The notes beneath the pieces were generated by a model. The model made no database searches. It was not told where the DNA came from and was given only the letters and a program-made list of their open reading frames with translations. A stretch of DNA of 64,000 nucleotides from Plantago ovata (taxonomy: Eukaryota; Streptophyta; Magnoliopsida; Lamiales; Plantaginaceae): the NCBI GenBank assembly GCA_028274465.1, contig CM051455.1, positions 123,043,462 through 123,107,461 of the forward strand, given 5' to 3'. Positions 42,216-52,889 of this stretch are shown one piece after another. How positions within the stretch are numbered: the first letter of the stretch is position 1; each line of letters begins with the position of its first letter. A program made the position numbers and the translations under genes.

Positions 42216-43446
42216 TTCTAATATCCTAAGGAGAAATAATATAGAACGAAAATAATAAATCAACTATTGAAATATTATTTCTAAATACACAATCAACATA
42301 ACTAAACAACAAGGTCCTTTAGCTGTTTAGCTCCCACTATTTTCACATATGCTTGCCCCCACAACAAACATACGGGTAATGTCCAACAAGTTACCGTAGT
42401 GGCCAAGAACCAAATCCATACTATGCTATACTCCAACGGGGGCTGGTCGCATAGCATAATATGACCGGTAGGACTATCCAATTGCGTCACGCAACTCTTG
42501 GTTGTTAAATCTAATTTAACCCGATGCCCTACATAATGTACCTATCGAGGTCGCTAGATACAATATGCAGTAAGTCATAACCACAGGCTTACTCTAATCT
42601 GACGATCACTGCGAGTCTGTAAGACGAGGTCGCCAATACAAGGAAACGCAATGAAAGTTCAGAATTAAAGCACCCTATGGAAAGCATCTCATAAATACAT
42701 ACATATATATATTTCTGTACTTATATTAGTTGGGGCTTGTAGCTTGAGGGTTGTTATCAGTCATCTACAAACAAATAAGGGCGCCGTCTACCCATCATGC
42801 ATGAACGGTCTACACGTAATGGATGCCGCCTATCCATTCTAGTTCTAAACGCGGTCAAGCACATAATGGGTGCCGCCTACCCATACATAAATATGCGGTC
42901 CGACATATAAGAGGGCGCCGCCACCCTCGCATGTATAGCGATCGAACGGAAAGTAAAATACTTGGTATTTAAACATGCATCGTCAAACAATAGCATATCG
43001 AGCATATGAAACAAGTAGTAGCCTATGTGGATGACAAATGACTTCATAATTTCATTATGAAAATTATAATCCCATACTTATAATCTCTATGAAATAATTG
43101 AAAATTTGGACTAGATTGAAAAATCGAAAATTCTATTGACCAAGTAGCAATTTTCGAAAATCCAAAGGACTTAATTGTAATTTTCAAAATCTTGGAGGTG
43201 TTAAATCTAAAATTCAAAAGTAGAAGGACTAATTTGCAATAAACATTAAATTGATAAATTACAAATAAGCCCTTTAACTTTATACTAATTAAATTTAACT
43301 CCTCTAGTTAAAAACAATTACAATTAAATCATATTTATATTTCAAATATAAAATTCAATCCTCAAAATTTTCAAAATTCGATTTTGGGTCCAACCCGAAA
43401 AATATATATATTTATTAAAACATGGGACGGGACCTTGTTTTTGGGT
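42216..43446 (-). other. RE3 long 5' leader with repeat hairpins
   Basis: About 1.2 kb of untranslated leader between the 5' LTR and gag, no ORF of note. At 42775-42935 there are four repeats built around (g)atgggtgccgcctacccat with changes in both arms that keep pairing. AT-rich sequence fills 43000-43400. Confidence 0.7.
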
Positions 43447-45377
43447 CCGAAGTCGAAGATATCTGCAATACTCTGATTATATGCAAGACAATAAGAGTTA
43501 GTTTCCAGCTCCTAGAACCTCAACCTTGGTATCCACGGATGAACAGCCTATCGGAAGAATGAGAGGATATTCTTTTGTGTGACCAAGAAGACGGGGCCGC
43601 GATTCCTCCGGCACAGGTGGCGCGCGCGTGGAGGCTAATAGAGGAGGGGAGAGCTTTTTATTTTCTCTAAGAAAACTGGGTAGAATAACTGTGAAAGTCT
43701 ATTGAACTGTGTGTCAAAAAACTCTCTAATAGTCTACTATATATAGTAATCAATAGAAGCCTAAAGCATAAGCAATTAGACTTCGTAAGCAATTAGACTT
43801 CGTAAAGGAATAAGAATCTAATTCTTATCGCACTAGGAAACCAATATCAAGTCTAGATTCATTCCCAATCAAATTAAAACTCAATCAGGAAAATCTAAGT
43901 AATCCCTTGGACTTGTAATAGAGGAAGGAGTCGAACTCCTTCCCCTATCTCATCTACGCGCGCGCGTGCGCGCCCAGTCCTATGGGAGATAGGTGGGTCC
44001 CAATTTCGGGACCCACTTATAGTTCTAAGGCAATTCAAACTCCAAGTAGATTTTGCCCAAGTGCATATGTTAATTCTAAATTAACATATCCTTTCAAATC
44101 AAACCTCTATTATATTTCCAAAATATAATCATTAATATTATTTACATAAAATACAATTAATTAGCCAATTCAATTAATAATTCCAATTCATTAATTGAGC
44201 CACCAAATATTATAATTAATTCCAAATCAATTATAATCCATCAATCACAATTAATTCCAAATTAATTGCGATTCCATCTTCAAGGATATTCTGATAGGCT
44301 GAATCACCACATAGTGTGACCCATAGAGCCTCATCGTATTAAGCAAGTCCTAGACTAGGCAACATGGAATTCCTAGACGGTTCCATTTGCAATATTAATA
44401 CACGAGGACGTTTGAGAGGTTTCTCAAAGCTAACCCTTTCGTTGCGAAGCCTGTTGCGCTCAACGCGGCGATGGTAACGTCCCTTCATCTGACTTGCTCG
44501 AATGCATCTAGGATCGATGAAGTGTCTATCCCAATAGTACATCCACGGGCGTCTCAGGGAGTTGCTTGGTTATTAAGATATACTTATGACCATCATAATA
44601 TATCATTTGCACTGGCCAGTGACTTTACCAACACAACTATGCAGACTATGAGTAGTACTCTCCTGTGCTACACTTGAGAGATGAATACTTCACAGAATCA
44701 CTTATCATCCCCATTTGTATGTAGCCATAATCCTGGATCGTGTCTTAGGTCAACTGCTTATTCAGAGTTGACATCGACGGGTCCACCAAGGATATGGGGC
44801 AACAAATGTGATGATAAAGTCCTATAAGTACAAAGGAAGACTGGCATCACTTCGACAACTTACCGGTTCCCATAGACACTTCGGTGTAGAATATACAACG
44901 ATGGGAGTGTCCGGTGGGTACTTCCATTGTTCGATAATCCTTCTTCGAACAACTATTTACAATTATGGGAATGTTCCTCGATTGTCCAACAATCCGTTCC
45001 GTGGCCGTGGGATCGGCTCACACTTGCTCCAACAAGTATAACCTCCACGCATACTAGTCTCGTCTGGTTCATTCAGACCCCTTCATCCGAGATGAACCTC
45101 GACTAGGGAGAGTTTGGGATAGATGATAACTCACATAGCTCCCACTATCTCTGTGATCGGTCATCTATCCGAGGGGACATGTTTAATATCAATACAGACA
45201 GTAATAGAGATATGACATGCTGCATGCCTGGTGTAATATAAATATGAAAGCGATACTCAATAGTAAAAGCAACAAACATATATTATATTACGTTGACCTG
45301 TGTAATAGTACATATATGCCCTCTATAAGGGCTCTATGCCCTTAGTAAGGACTGTCTCTAGGACATATACACTATCA
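43447..45377 (-). repeat. RE3 5' LTR (right copy, incomplete)
   Basis: Matches the left LTR from tccgaagtcgaagatatc to the end ctatca. It includes one internal duplication (gcaattagacttcgtaa twice near 43770-43805) and a longer GC-alternating run near 43960. The first 175 bp or so of the LTR are absent. Confidence 0.88.
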
Positions 45378-45668
45378 ACTAGGCACACTGGGCCCATTCG
45401 AAAAATTAGGCTCACAAAGAATTGGACGCCACCCAATGACCATATTGGGTCAAACACATTAAGAGCACATGTGATCATTAGCCACATGTGGAGCAATCTG
45501 GCGCGCACACTTGGCGTCAAGCCCGGGGTTAAATGATTGATATAAATACTTGTACTTACTCATGAGAAAAGTTAATACTTCCCCGTCCCTCTATAAGTTG
45601 TTCATTTGGTTTGTTAATTTTTTTTAGTCTATAATTGATATCGAATTAATTCTAAATCGTATCGACAA
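45378..45668. other. Spacer between RE3 and the LINE
   Basis: No gene. tacttccccgtccctctat at about 45578 resembles a Stowaway/Mariner MITE end (CTCCCTCCGTCC...), but no second end was found. Confidence 0.35.
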
Positions 45669-45987
45669 AATAACATTTATACCCATGAGGCTACTCTTTT
45701 TGAAGTTGATCTTCAAACCGGAAACCAACTCAAAACACCTTAAAATACTTTTCACCACCTCAAAATTTATCTTTGATGCTTGGCCCAAGATAAGAGAGTC
45801 ATCCACGAATTGAAGAAGAGAGATGGGTACCTTTTCTTTCCCCACCAAGATGGATTTGAAAGCTCCGGAAGAACAAGCCTTATGGAACATTCTACTCAAA
45901 CCTTCCGCCACAATGAGGTAAAGAAACGGTGATAGCGGATCACCTTGTCTCAACCCTCTATGGATGTTGAATTCTTTGGGGGGGAAC

Positions 45988-47250
45988 TGATGAACGTGTC
46001 AAGGTCAATCAAATAAATTTCTTATTTAGCCAAAGGCAATCCACAACTACAACGAAAACCGTAGTGTAGTAGTAGAATGACTCGAGTGTCGTTCTCTCAG
46101 GACTATAACTAGCTTTATCTATTTAATTAAGAGAATATAAAACAGCAGACAGATAGCAATAGGGGGTTTCTAGCAGATAATGGAGATTGGTGATAGTATG
46201 GTCCTTCTTAGCATAATGGGTCGATAATCATGCATAAATTCCTCGGTCTTGCATAGAGATCTTCGAATCAATCTAGTGTCCTATTGCAAGTATTAAGCAC
46301 TACGAAGATAATCTGGTCTGACTAGTCAATCACGTTTGTCCTAATGTGTTCCGTAATTATTCAACACTACGAAGATAATTGGTCTGATGGTCGACTAGTG
46401 TCCAATTGTGCATAATAATCAATACAACATACGAGAATTTTGGTTACAACTGATCAACGAAATAAAGCAATGACACGGAGTATAATGCGCGATATAGCCA
46501 TTAGCATGATTATCTTCCCTCGCTAAGAATTCACATACTACCACCAATGATAAGTTTAGTTACTCATAATAGGCATGCAATCAACAGATATCATAGAAGA
46601 AAACATGTTGAAAGAATATAAAATAAGTAGAATAAAACTGTAAGATACAAAGTTACCGAAGGTTGTCAATCTCCGGATGATTGCGGTCCTACGAGCTCCA
46701 AACTGCTATGAAAAAGTATCCCCTAAGCTACGGAACTCCCAGGACAGGCCCCGGGAAGTTCCTACCTAAAACTATAGAGAGAGGTGAGAGAGAAGGTCTG
46801 GAAAGATATGATTTTCGGAGAAAAAACTGAGCTCTATATATAGGCCCCGAATAAAGTCTGGGGCGGTTCGCCGCAGGATGGGGCGGTTCGCCCCCCGTCT
46901 TTTTCGCGGAATTCCGCGTTTTTCGACGCGGATTTGGATTTCTTCACCTTTTCGGACTCGGTTTCAGACTTTTAGTGGCCTTCTAACCTCCAGATTCGAC
47001 CCCTAGACTCAAAATCCTATCCGGAAACCTTTAGATACTCCAAATAGGCTTCTGGAACACCAATTCCTTGTCAACTTCAATATAATTGCCCAGAAATCTC
47101 CGAATTTCAACCAAAACCTGTAAAATAAAATCTAAAGGGAAACGTGACACTATTCTAATAAAATGTACTAAAATATAGCTAAATTAACATAGAGGATAGC
47201 TAAAATAGGTGAAAAAGACTCGAATGGAAGTGTAAAATACACATTCATCA
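45988..47250 (-). mobile_element. Solo LTR of the RE2/RE5 family
   Basis: TGATGAAC...TTCATCA, 1263 bp, flanked by GGAAC (45983-45987 and 47251-47255), with no interior. It formed by recombination between the two LTRs of a full element inserted in the LINE. It keeps the TATA area and two GC palindromes (about 46859-46897) and is more diverged from RE2 and RE5 than they are internally. Confidence 0.93.
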
Positions 47251-47994
47251 GGAACCGTTAACCAAAATGGACATGGACACGGTAGTCGCACACTCCTTAA
47301 TCCACTTGATCCAACGTTCTCCAAAACCCATCTCCTCCAACATCCCAAAGAGAAAATCCCAATTTACGGAGTCATAAGCTTTAGCAGAATTGAGTTTGAG
47401 CAAGAAAGCTTTATCTTTTCTTCTATTAACATCATGGATGGTTTCATTAGCTATAAGCACTCCATCTAGGATATTTCTATTCCCAATAAAAGCCTATTGA
47501 TTCCTCGAGATTATATTTTCCAACACCACCCCTAACCGCTTCGATAACACCTTAGCAATGATTTTGTAGAGACTATTGACAACTGAGATAGGTCGGAAAT
47601 CTCCAAGGCTAACGGGATTCTTGCTCTTAGGGATTAATGAGATGAAAGTACTATTAATCCCCTTAGTGAGCCTTCCATTAGAATGAAATTCTTTGAAGAC
47701 TTGAAGAATGTCGCCTTTGATAATCTCCCAAGATGACTTGGAAAAATGTCCATTAAAGCAATCCGGTCCCGGACTTTTATCCGAGCCACAATCCCAAACT
47801 GCCAATTTAATATCCGTTTTCTCAAAGGGTCTTTCCAACATCGATCTCAAATCAACGCTCAAACGATTACCCTCTAGGCCATTAAACCGCAACACCTCAT
47901 CCTTCCCTTTCTTAAATTGCTTTTCAAAGAAGCTTTTGATTCCTTCTCTCACTTCATCAATTCCATCCAACCATCTCCCATTACTTTTAATTCT

Positions 47995-48680
47995 GTAACG
48001 ACCCGACCAATCCGGCCGGCGTGGTTACTCATGGGCGCTCTCCGGGGTGATATGCTAGCCCCACAGACCAACACGGATTCTAATCCGCGCACTTTGTCCT
48101 CACTCGTGCGCGCACCGGGAACTTCCTAGTGGGTCACCCATCCTAGAATTTCTCCAGAGCAAGCATGCTCTGAAGTTCTTCTAGGTGGATTCCCGAAAAG
48201 AAAGGTGCACCTTGATGGTATGAGTAGCGTTCTCAACCCTTTTAAGCATCTGAAATCTGGGGCGTTACAATCTACCCCCCCTTAAAGCCTCGACGTCCTC
48301 GTCGAGCACCTTAAGTGGTGGGGGTGACAAACTGACAATAACCTTTACCAACCGTCCACCCGATGCGGGCTTTGGGTTGATCTAGGCTCTGATACCATTT
48401 GTAACGACCCGACCAATCCGGCCGGCGTGGTTACTCATGGGCGCTCTCCGGGGTGATATGCTAGCCCCACAGACCAACACGGGTTCTAATCCGCGCACTT
48501 TGTCCTCACTCGTGCGCGCACCGGGAACTTCTCAGTGGGTCACCCATCCTAGAATTGCTCCAGAGCAAGCACGCTTAACTCTGAAGTTCTTCTAGGTGGA
48601 CTCCCGAAAAGAAAGGTGCACCTTGATGGTATGAGTAGCGTTCTCAACCCTTTTAAGCTTCTGAAATTTGGGGCGTTACA
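47995..48680 (-). mobile_element. Cassandra-type TRIM retrotransposon
   Basis: LTRs 47995-48269 and 48400-48680 (TGTAAC...GTTACA), TSD AATTC (47990-47994 and 48681-48685). On the minus strand the primer site TGGTATCAGAGCC lies at about 48397-48385 and the purine tract AAGGGGGGGTAGA at about 48284-48272. The 130-bp interior is non-coding. The LTR contains 5S-rRNA-like sequence, the hallmark of Cassandra. Confidence 0.9.
48523..48592 (-). other. 5S-rRNA-like segment in the Cassandra LTR
   Basis: The minus strand reads AACTTCAGAGTTAAGCGTGC, then CTAGGATGGGTGACC and GAAGTTC, closely matching the second half of plant 5S rRNA including its internal RNA polymerase III control region. The left LTR (48118-48180) has lost 5-6 bases here (gcatgctctgaag). 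It is not a 5S gene. Confidence 0.85.
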
Positions 48681-48697
48681 AATTCCATCTAAACTAG

Positions 48698-48866
48698 TAA
48701 TAACCCGTGGCGATGCCACGACATAGTTTCACGGGTGTATAGATTACTAAAAGACATTACAAATATAAGAAAATTATTTGATGATTATTATTTGAGTACA
48801 TCTAAAATCGGTCATGTACGCATATCATTGTATTATGATATTGCCCGCTTTACTCCACACCGTTAC
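48698..48866. other. Short spacer with small hairpin
   Basis: Starts actagtaataacc then cgtggcgatgccacg (6-bp arms, 3-nt loop, about 48707-48720). Words of this type are common at repeat edges in plant genomes. AT-rich afterwards; no gene. Confidence 0.5.
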
Positions 48867-49531
48867 TGTAACGACCTGACCATTATTGGGTCGAGACCCG
48901 GCCTGTTGGGCCAGTGAGGTTACTCATGATGGACCCACACACGTCTCCATGGTATGATATTTGTCCGCCTCGAGATTGAGCCCGCATGGGTTTACTTTTG
49001 GTATCACCCAAAAGTCCTCATACCATGTGAGAGTGGTGGTCTAACATATATACCGTTTATCTCATTCACTCATAACCGATGTTGGATGTGGGGTATTACA
49101 ATCTACCCCCTTAAATTCTCGACGTTCTCGTCGAGACTTGTGAGTTACAATATGTCCTGGTGCCAGCCATCCGTGCATGGTTCTAGAGGCGGCCGCTACT
49201 GGCTCAAGAGGTGGCTCCACCGCCTATACGGTGTAGAGCTTTGCCCCACATGGCACTTAATTCCTGCACTTTCAGATAGTCCCGCTCTGATACCACTTGT
49301 AACGACCTGACCACAAATGGGTCGAGACCCGCCCTGTTAGTCCGGTGAGGTTACGAATGACAAACCCACACACATCTTGTTGGTATGATATTATCCGCCT
49401 TAGACCTGAGCCCGCACGGATTTACTTTTGATCGCACGCAAAAGGCTCATACCATGTGAGAATGATGGCCTAACATATATTCCCTTTATCCCGTTCATTC
49501 ATAATTAAGGGATGGGGATGCGGGGATTACA
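48867..49531 (-). mobile_element. Second TRIM element, non-Cassandra
   Basis: Two 234-bp LTRs (48867-49100 and 49298-49531) start TGTAAC and end ATTACA. On the minus strand a tRNA-Met primer site (TGGTATCAGAGCGGG, about 49294-49280) follows the right LTR and a purine-rich AATTTAAGGGGGTAGATTG lies by the left one. The interior of 197 bp is non-coding. No 5S-like sequence. Flanks gttac/attac may be a decayed TSD. Confidence 0.85.
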
Positions 49532-50046
49532 ATTACATATGTTTGAATTTTGAATCACTCATAAGGCTTCATGACTATGTCAAATACTGTACATCTCACT
49601 CGTACGGTATCATCCGCTTTTGACCCGATCTGGCACCGGTTTGATTTTGAAAGTATCCAATATACCTCATACCATTTAATTTAAAGTGTATGATTGTATG
49701 CCTATTTACATATTCTTTATGCCACGAACTCATGTGAACGCTTTTAAGTTCTCAATATCCCCGTCAAACCTTTGGAAGGGATAACTCTGTGTGGGATCAA
49801 CAATCCGCACGCCTTGTGGGTTTAGGGACAATTGCACTCTAATTTCATATGTAAAGACCGACCAAATATTGGATGAAGATTGAACCTCGGGCGGGTACAT
49901 TACACTCACAACTACGCCATACACATAATTTGTCCATTGTTTTTTTTCTTCCTGAAACGGCAAAAACCATTAAAAATAATATTGTCCACTTAGCAGACTC
50001 AAACTTGCTTCTGGAACAACTCAAAAGGTGTCAGACCATATTAGTT
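49532..50046. other. Spacer with a diverged TRIM LTR remnant
   Basis: 49580-49690 keeps the order of words of the adjacent TRIM LTR (ggtatcatccgcttttgacc, gcaccggtttgattttga, cctcataccatt) but is heavily diverged. The rest is AT-rich with no gene. Confidence 0.5.
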
Positions 50047-50485
50047 TGTTGGTGATTTTAGTGTCATCAATTCATTTTAATAGTAATGTGATCTGCTAGA
50101 GACTGATGCGATCTCTCGTTGAGCTCGGAACAAGTTTGGGTAGTGCGGAGTGCACGCTTGTTGAGCCAACGAGTTATCGACCACGAATACGGAGCGGGGG
50201 TCAAGGGGGCTGCGCCCCCTTGCGGGGTCGAGGGGCAGCGCCCCGTCCTTTTTGGAACATTGCAACTCTTCGTGAACGAACAGGCTTGTTCGTGAACTAA
50301 CGTGACCTTTCGTTCATAACACTTCGTTCTGAACAGATACACCACTTCGTTCACACCTTTTCGCTTCTATTTATTGAAGTGATCAGTCTCCAAAACAACA
50401 ACAATGAAAACTCATACATGCTCTCTACTTTCTGATCGAAATTCATATTGCCTGAATAAGATTGCCTTCTTGGATTATCCCAACA
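50047..50485 (+). repeat. RE4 LTR 1
   Basis: Starts TGTTGGTGATTTTAG. It contains a GC-rich palindromic stretch (gggggctgcgccccc and ggggcagcgcccc, about 50198-50245) and a TATA-like ctatttattg near 50368. Tandem cgttc/gttcgtgaac words lie between. Confidence 0.8.
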
Positions 50486-50632
50486 AGGAATTCGTGTAAC
50501 CCCGACAACAACTGTAGGGTCGAATTATCTTGTTTGGAAAGTGACAACACGATCCAAAGAAGTATTCCAAGATTATCACACCCTGATATATTACCAACAA
50601 ACAAACAAGATAATTTCTGATATACGATAATC

Positions 50633-51635
50633 ATGGCTGGAGCAAGCGGGAGCTCTGTAAGGGAAATGACGAACAACTCCGGGAAACTGGAGAATTTCCA
50701 AGGCGTGGACTTTAGACGATGGCAGAAGAATATGCACTTCATGCTTACGGCTTTGAAGGTGGGATACGTTCTGTCTACACCAATGCCGGAAGTGGAATAT
50801 GATGGACCAGTGGACCAACTCAGGCGCAGGTCCAAATGGGAGAACGATGTCTATATCTGCAGAGGACACATCCTAAACGGTATGTCTGATTCTTTGTTCG
50901 ATATTTACCAAACTGTTGAGTCTGCGAAAGAACTATGGGATTCTCTTGAAGCCAAATACATGGCAGAAGATGCTTCAAGCAGGAAGTTTCTCCAAATGGG
51001 AGAACGATGTCTATATCTGCAGAGGACACATCCTAAACGGTATGTCTGATTCTTTGTTCGATATTTACCAAACTGTTGAGTCTGCGAAAGAACTATGGGA
51101 TTCTCTTGAAGCCAAATACATGGCAGAAGATGCTTCAAGCAGGAAGTTTCTGGTTAGTGATTTCAACAACTACAAGATGGTTGATTCGCGATCTGTCATG
51201 GAGCAGTACAATGAGATCCTCCGGATTCTCGGACAATTCACACAACATGATCTGAAGATGGATGAATCCATCTCTGTCTCAAGTATCATTGATAAGTTGC
51301 CTCCTTCGTGGAAATATTTTAAACACACTCTGAAACATGGAAAAGAGGAACTATCTCTGGTGCAACTTGGAAGCCATCTTCGCATAGGGCTTCGGAAGAA
51401 AAGGGCAAAGGAAAGGAAGTTGCTGGACCCTCGGTCAATATGATCGAAGAGGGTAATAAGAACAACAAAGGAAAGAACAACAAAGGGAAGAAGCGTGCTA
51501 GGAATGACAACAAAGGTTCCGGTTCTAACAAGAAACCGAAACTAGAATGTTGGAAATGTGGAAAACCTGGCCACTTCAAAAAGGATTGTCGATCTGGCAA
51601 GAAGCAAGACAACAACGCGAACGCAAGTGGTTCGG
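50633..51635 (+). pseudogene. RE4 unit 1 gag (broken by a 160-bp duplication)
   Basis: ATG at 50633 (MAGASGSSVREMTNNSG), then FRRWQKNMHFMLTALKVGYV. The 160 bp 50831-50990 are repeated perfectly at 50991-51150, which shifts the frame because 160 is not a multiple of three. A further loss near 51384 removes codons present in unit 2 (IEESLRALEE). The CCHC knuckle CWKCGKPGHFKKDC lies at about 51547-51590. RE5 follows after TTCGG at 51635. Unit 2 has a single copy of the 160-bp block, so the duplication is specific to this copy. Confidence 0.88.
50831..51150 (+). repeat. Perfect 160-bp tandem duplication in gag
   Basis: Two identical copies starting tccaaatgggagaacgatg. By eye no difference between them, so the event is recent or artefactual. 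Confidence 0.9.
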
Positions 51636-52889
51636 TGATGAACGCGGATTTGTCCGTTCCGGTTCAGTCAAATAATATTTGTTATTTAGCCAAAGGCAAT
51701 CCACAACTACAACGAAAACAGTAGTGTAGTAGTAGAATGACTCGAGTGTCGTTCTCTCGGGACTATAACTAGCTTTATCTATTTAACAAGAGAATATAAA
51801 ACAGCAAATAAAAAGCAATAGGGGTTTTCAAGCAGATAATGGAGATTGGTGATAGTATGGTCCTTCTTAACATAATGGGTCGATAATCATGCATAAATTT
51901 CTCGGTCTTGCATAGAGATCTTTGAATCAATCTTGTGTCCTTGTTGCAAGTATTAAGCACTACGAAGATAATATGGGTCTGACTCATCAACAACTACCGT
52001 CCTAATGTGTTCCGTAATCATTCAACACTACGAAGATAATTAGTCTGATTGGTTGACAAGTGTCCATGCGTGCATAATAATCAATACAACATACGAGAAT
52101 TTTGGTGTTCAACTGATCAACGAAATAAAGCAATGACACGGAGTATAATGCGCGATATAGCCATTAGCATGATTATCTTCCCTCGCTAAGAATTCACATA
52201 CTACCACCAACGATAAATTTAGCTACTCATAGGCATGCAATCAATAGCAATCATAGAAGAAAACATATTGAAAGAATATAAAATAAGTAGATAAAAGTTG
52301 TAAGATACAAAGTTACCGAAGGTTGTCAATCTCCGGATGATTGCGATCCTACGCGCTCCAATCTGCTATGAAAAAGTATCCCCTAAGCTATGGAACTCCC
52401 AGGACAGGCCCCGGGAAGTTCCTACCTAAAACTATAGAGAGAGGTGAGAAAGTAGGCTTGGAAAGATATGATTTTCGGAGAGAAAACTCGCAACTATATA
52501 TAGGCCCGAAATTCCTCTGGGGCGGTTCGCCCCCCAGTGTGAACGCGGAATTTTCGCGTTTTCGACGCGGTTTTGGATTTTTTCACCTTTTCGGACTCGG
52601 TTTATGACTTCTAGTAGCCTTCTAACCTCCAGATTCGGCCCCTAGACTCCAAATCCTATCCGGAAACCTTCAGATACTCCAAATATGCTTCTGGAACACC
52701 AATTCCTTGTAGACTTCAATATAAATGCCCGTAAATCTCCGAATTTCAACCAAAACCTGTAAAATAAAATCTAAAGGGAAACGTGACACTATTCTAATAA
52801 AATGTACTAAAATATAGCTAAATTAACATAGAGGATAGCTAAAATAGGTGAAAAAGACTCGAATGAAAATGTAAAATACACATTCATCA
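51636..52889 (-). repeat. RE5 3' LTR (left copy)
   Basis: TATA ctatatatag at 52494-52503; a single GC palindrome (ctggggcggttcgcccccc) against two in the right LTR. The complement of the purine tract aactccccaaaccgaacc follows at 52890. Confidence 0.93.

Larger units (their letters stand above)
35915..45377 (-). mobile_element. RE3: Copia LTR retrotransposon, degenerate
   Basis: The left LTR (35915-37999, the 3' LTR) and right LTR (to 45377, the 5' LTR) are flanked by ACTAG (35910-35914 and 45378-45382). Gag-pro, integrase, RT and RNase H run leftward on the minus strand in Copia order. The right LTR copy is recognisable only from about 43447; the part equivalent to 35915-36090 and the primer site are missing, so it could not restart its own cycle. 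Pol has several stops and one frameshift. Confidence 0.92.
45669..48697 (-). pseudogene. LINE (non-LTR) RT fragment, interrupted twice
   Basis: The minus-strand reverse transcriptase reads through three pieces: 48697-48681, 47989-47251 and 45987-45669, separated by the Cassandra TRIM and a solo LTR. Motifs include DKSPGPDCFNGHF, FISLIPKSKNP, DFRPISVVNSLYKIIAKVLS, FLLKLNSAKAYDSVNWDFL, RQGDPLSPFLYLIVAEGLS and the catalytic LQFVDDSLILG. Endonuclease N-terminus and C-terminus are missing. Breaks: TAG at 47494-47496 and one C too few in the run at 45978-45984. TSDs AATTC and GGAAC let the pieces be rejoined by position. RNase-H-less L1-like plant LINE. Confidence 0.88.

Noticed and set aside
48523-48592. 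5S rRNA gene
   Set aside because: Only part of 5S is present and it lies within both LTRs of a TRIM element, the known Cassandra arrangement.
48954-49310. 118-codon plus-strand protein
   Set aside because: It lies wholly within the second TRIM and crosses its LTR boundary; coincidental.
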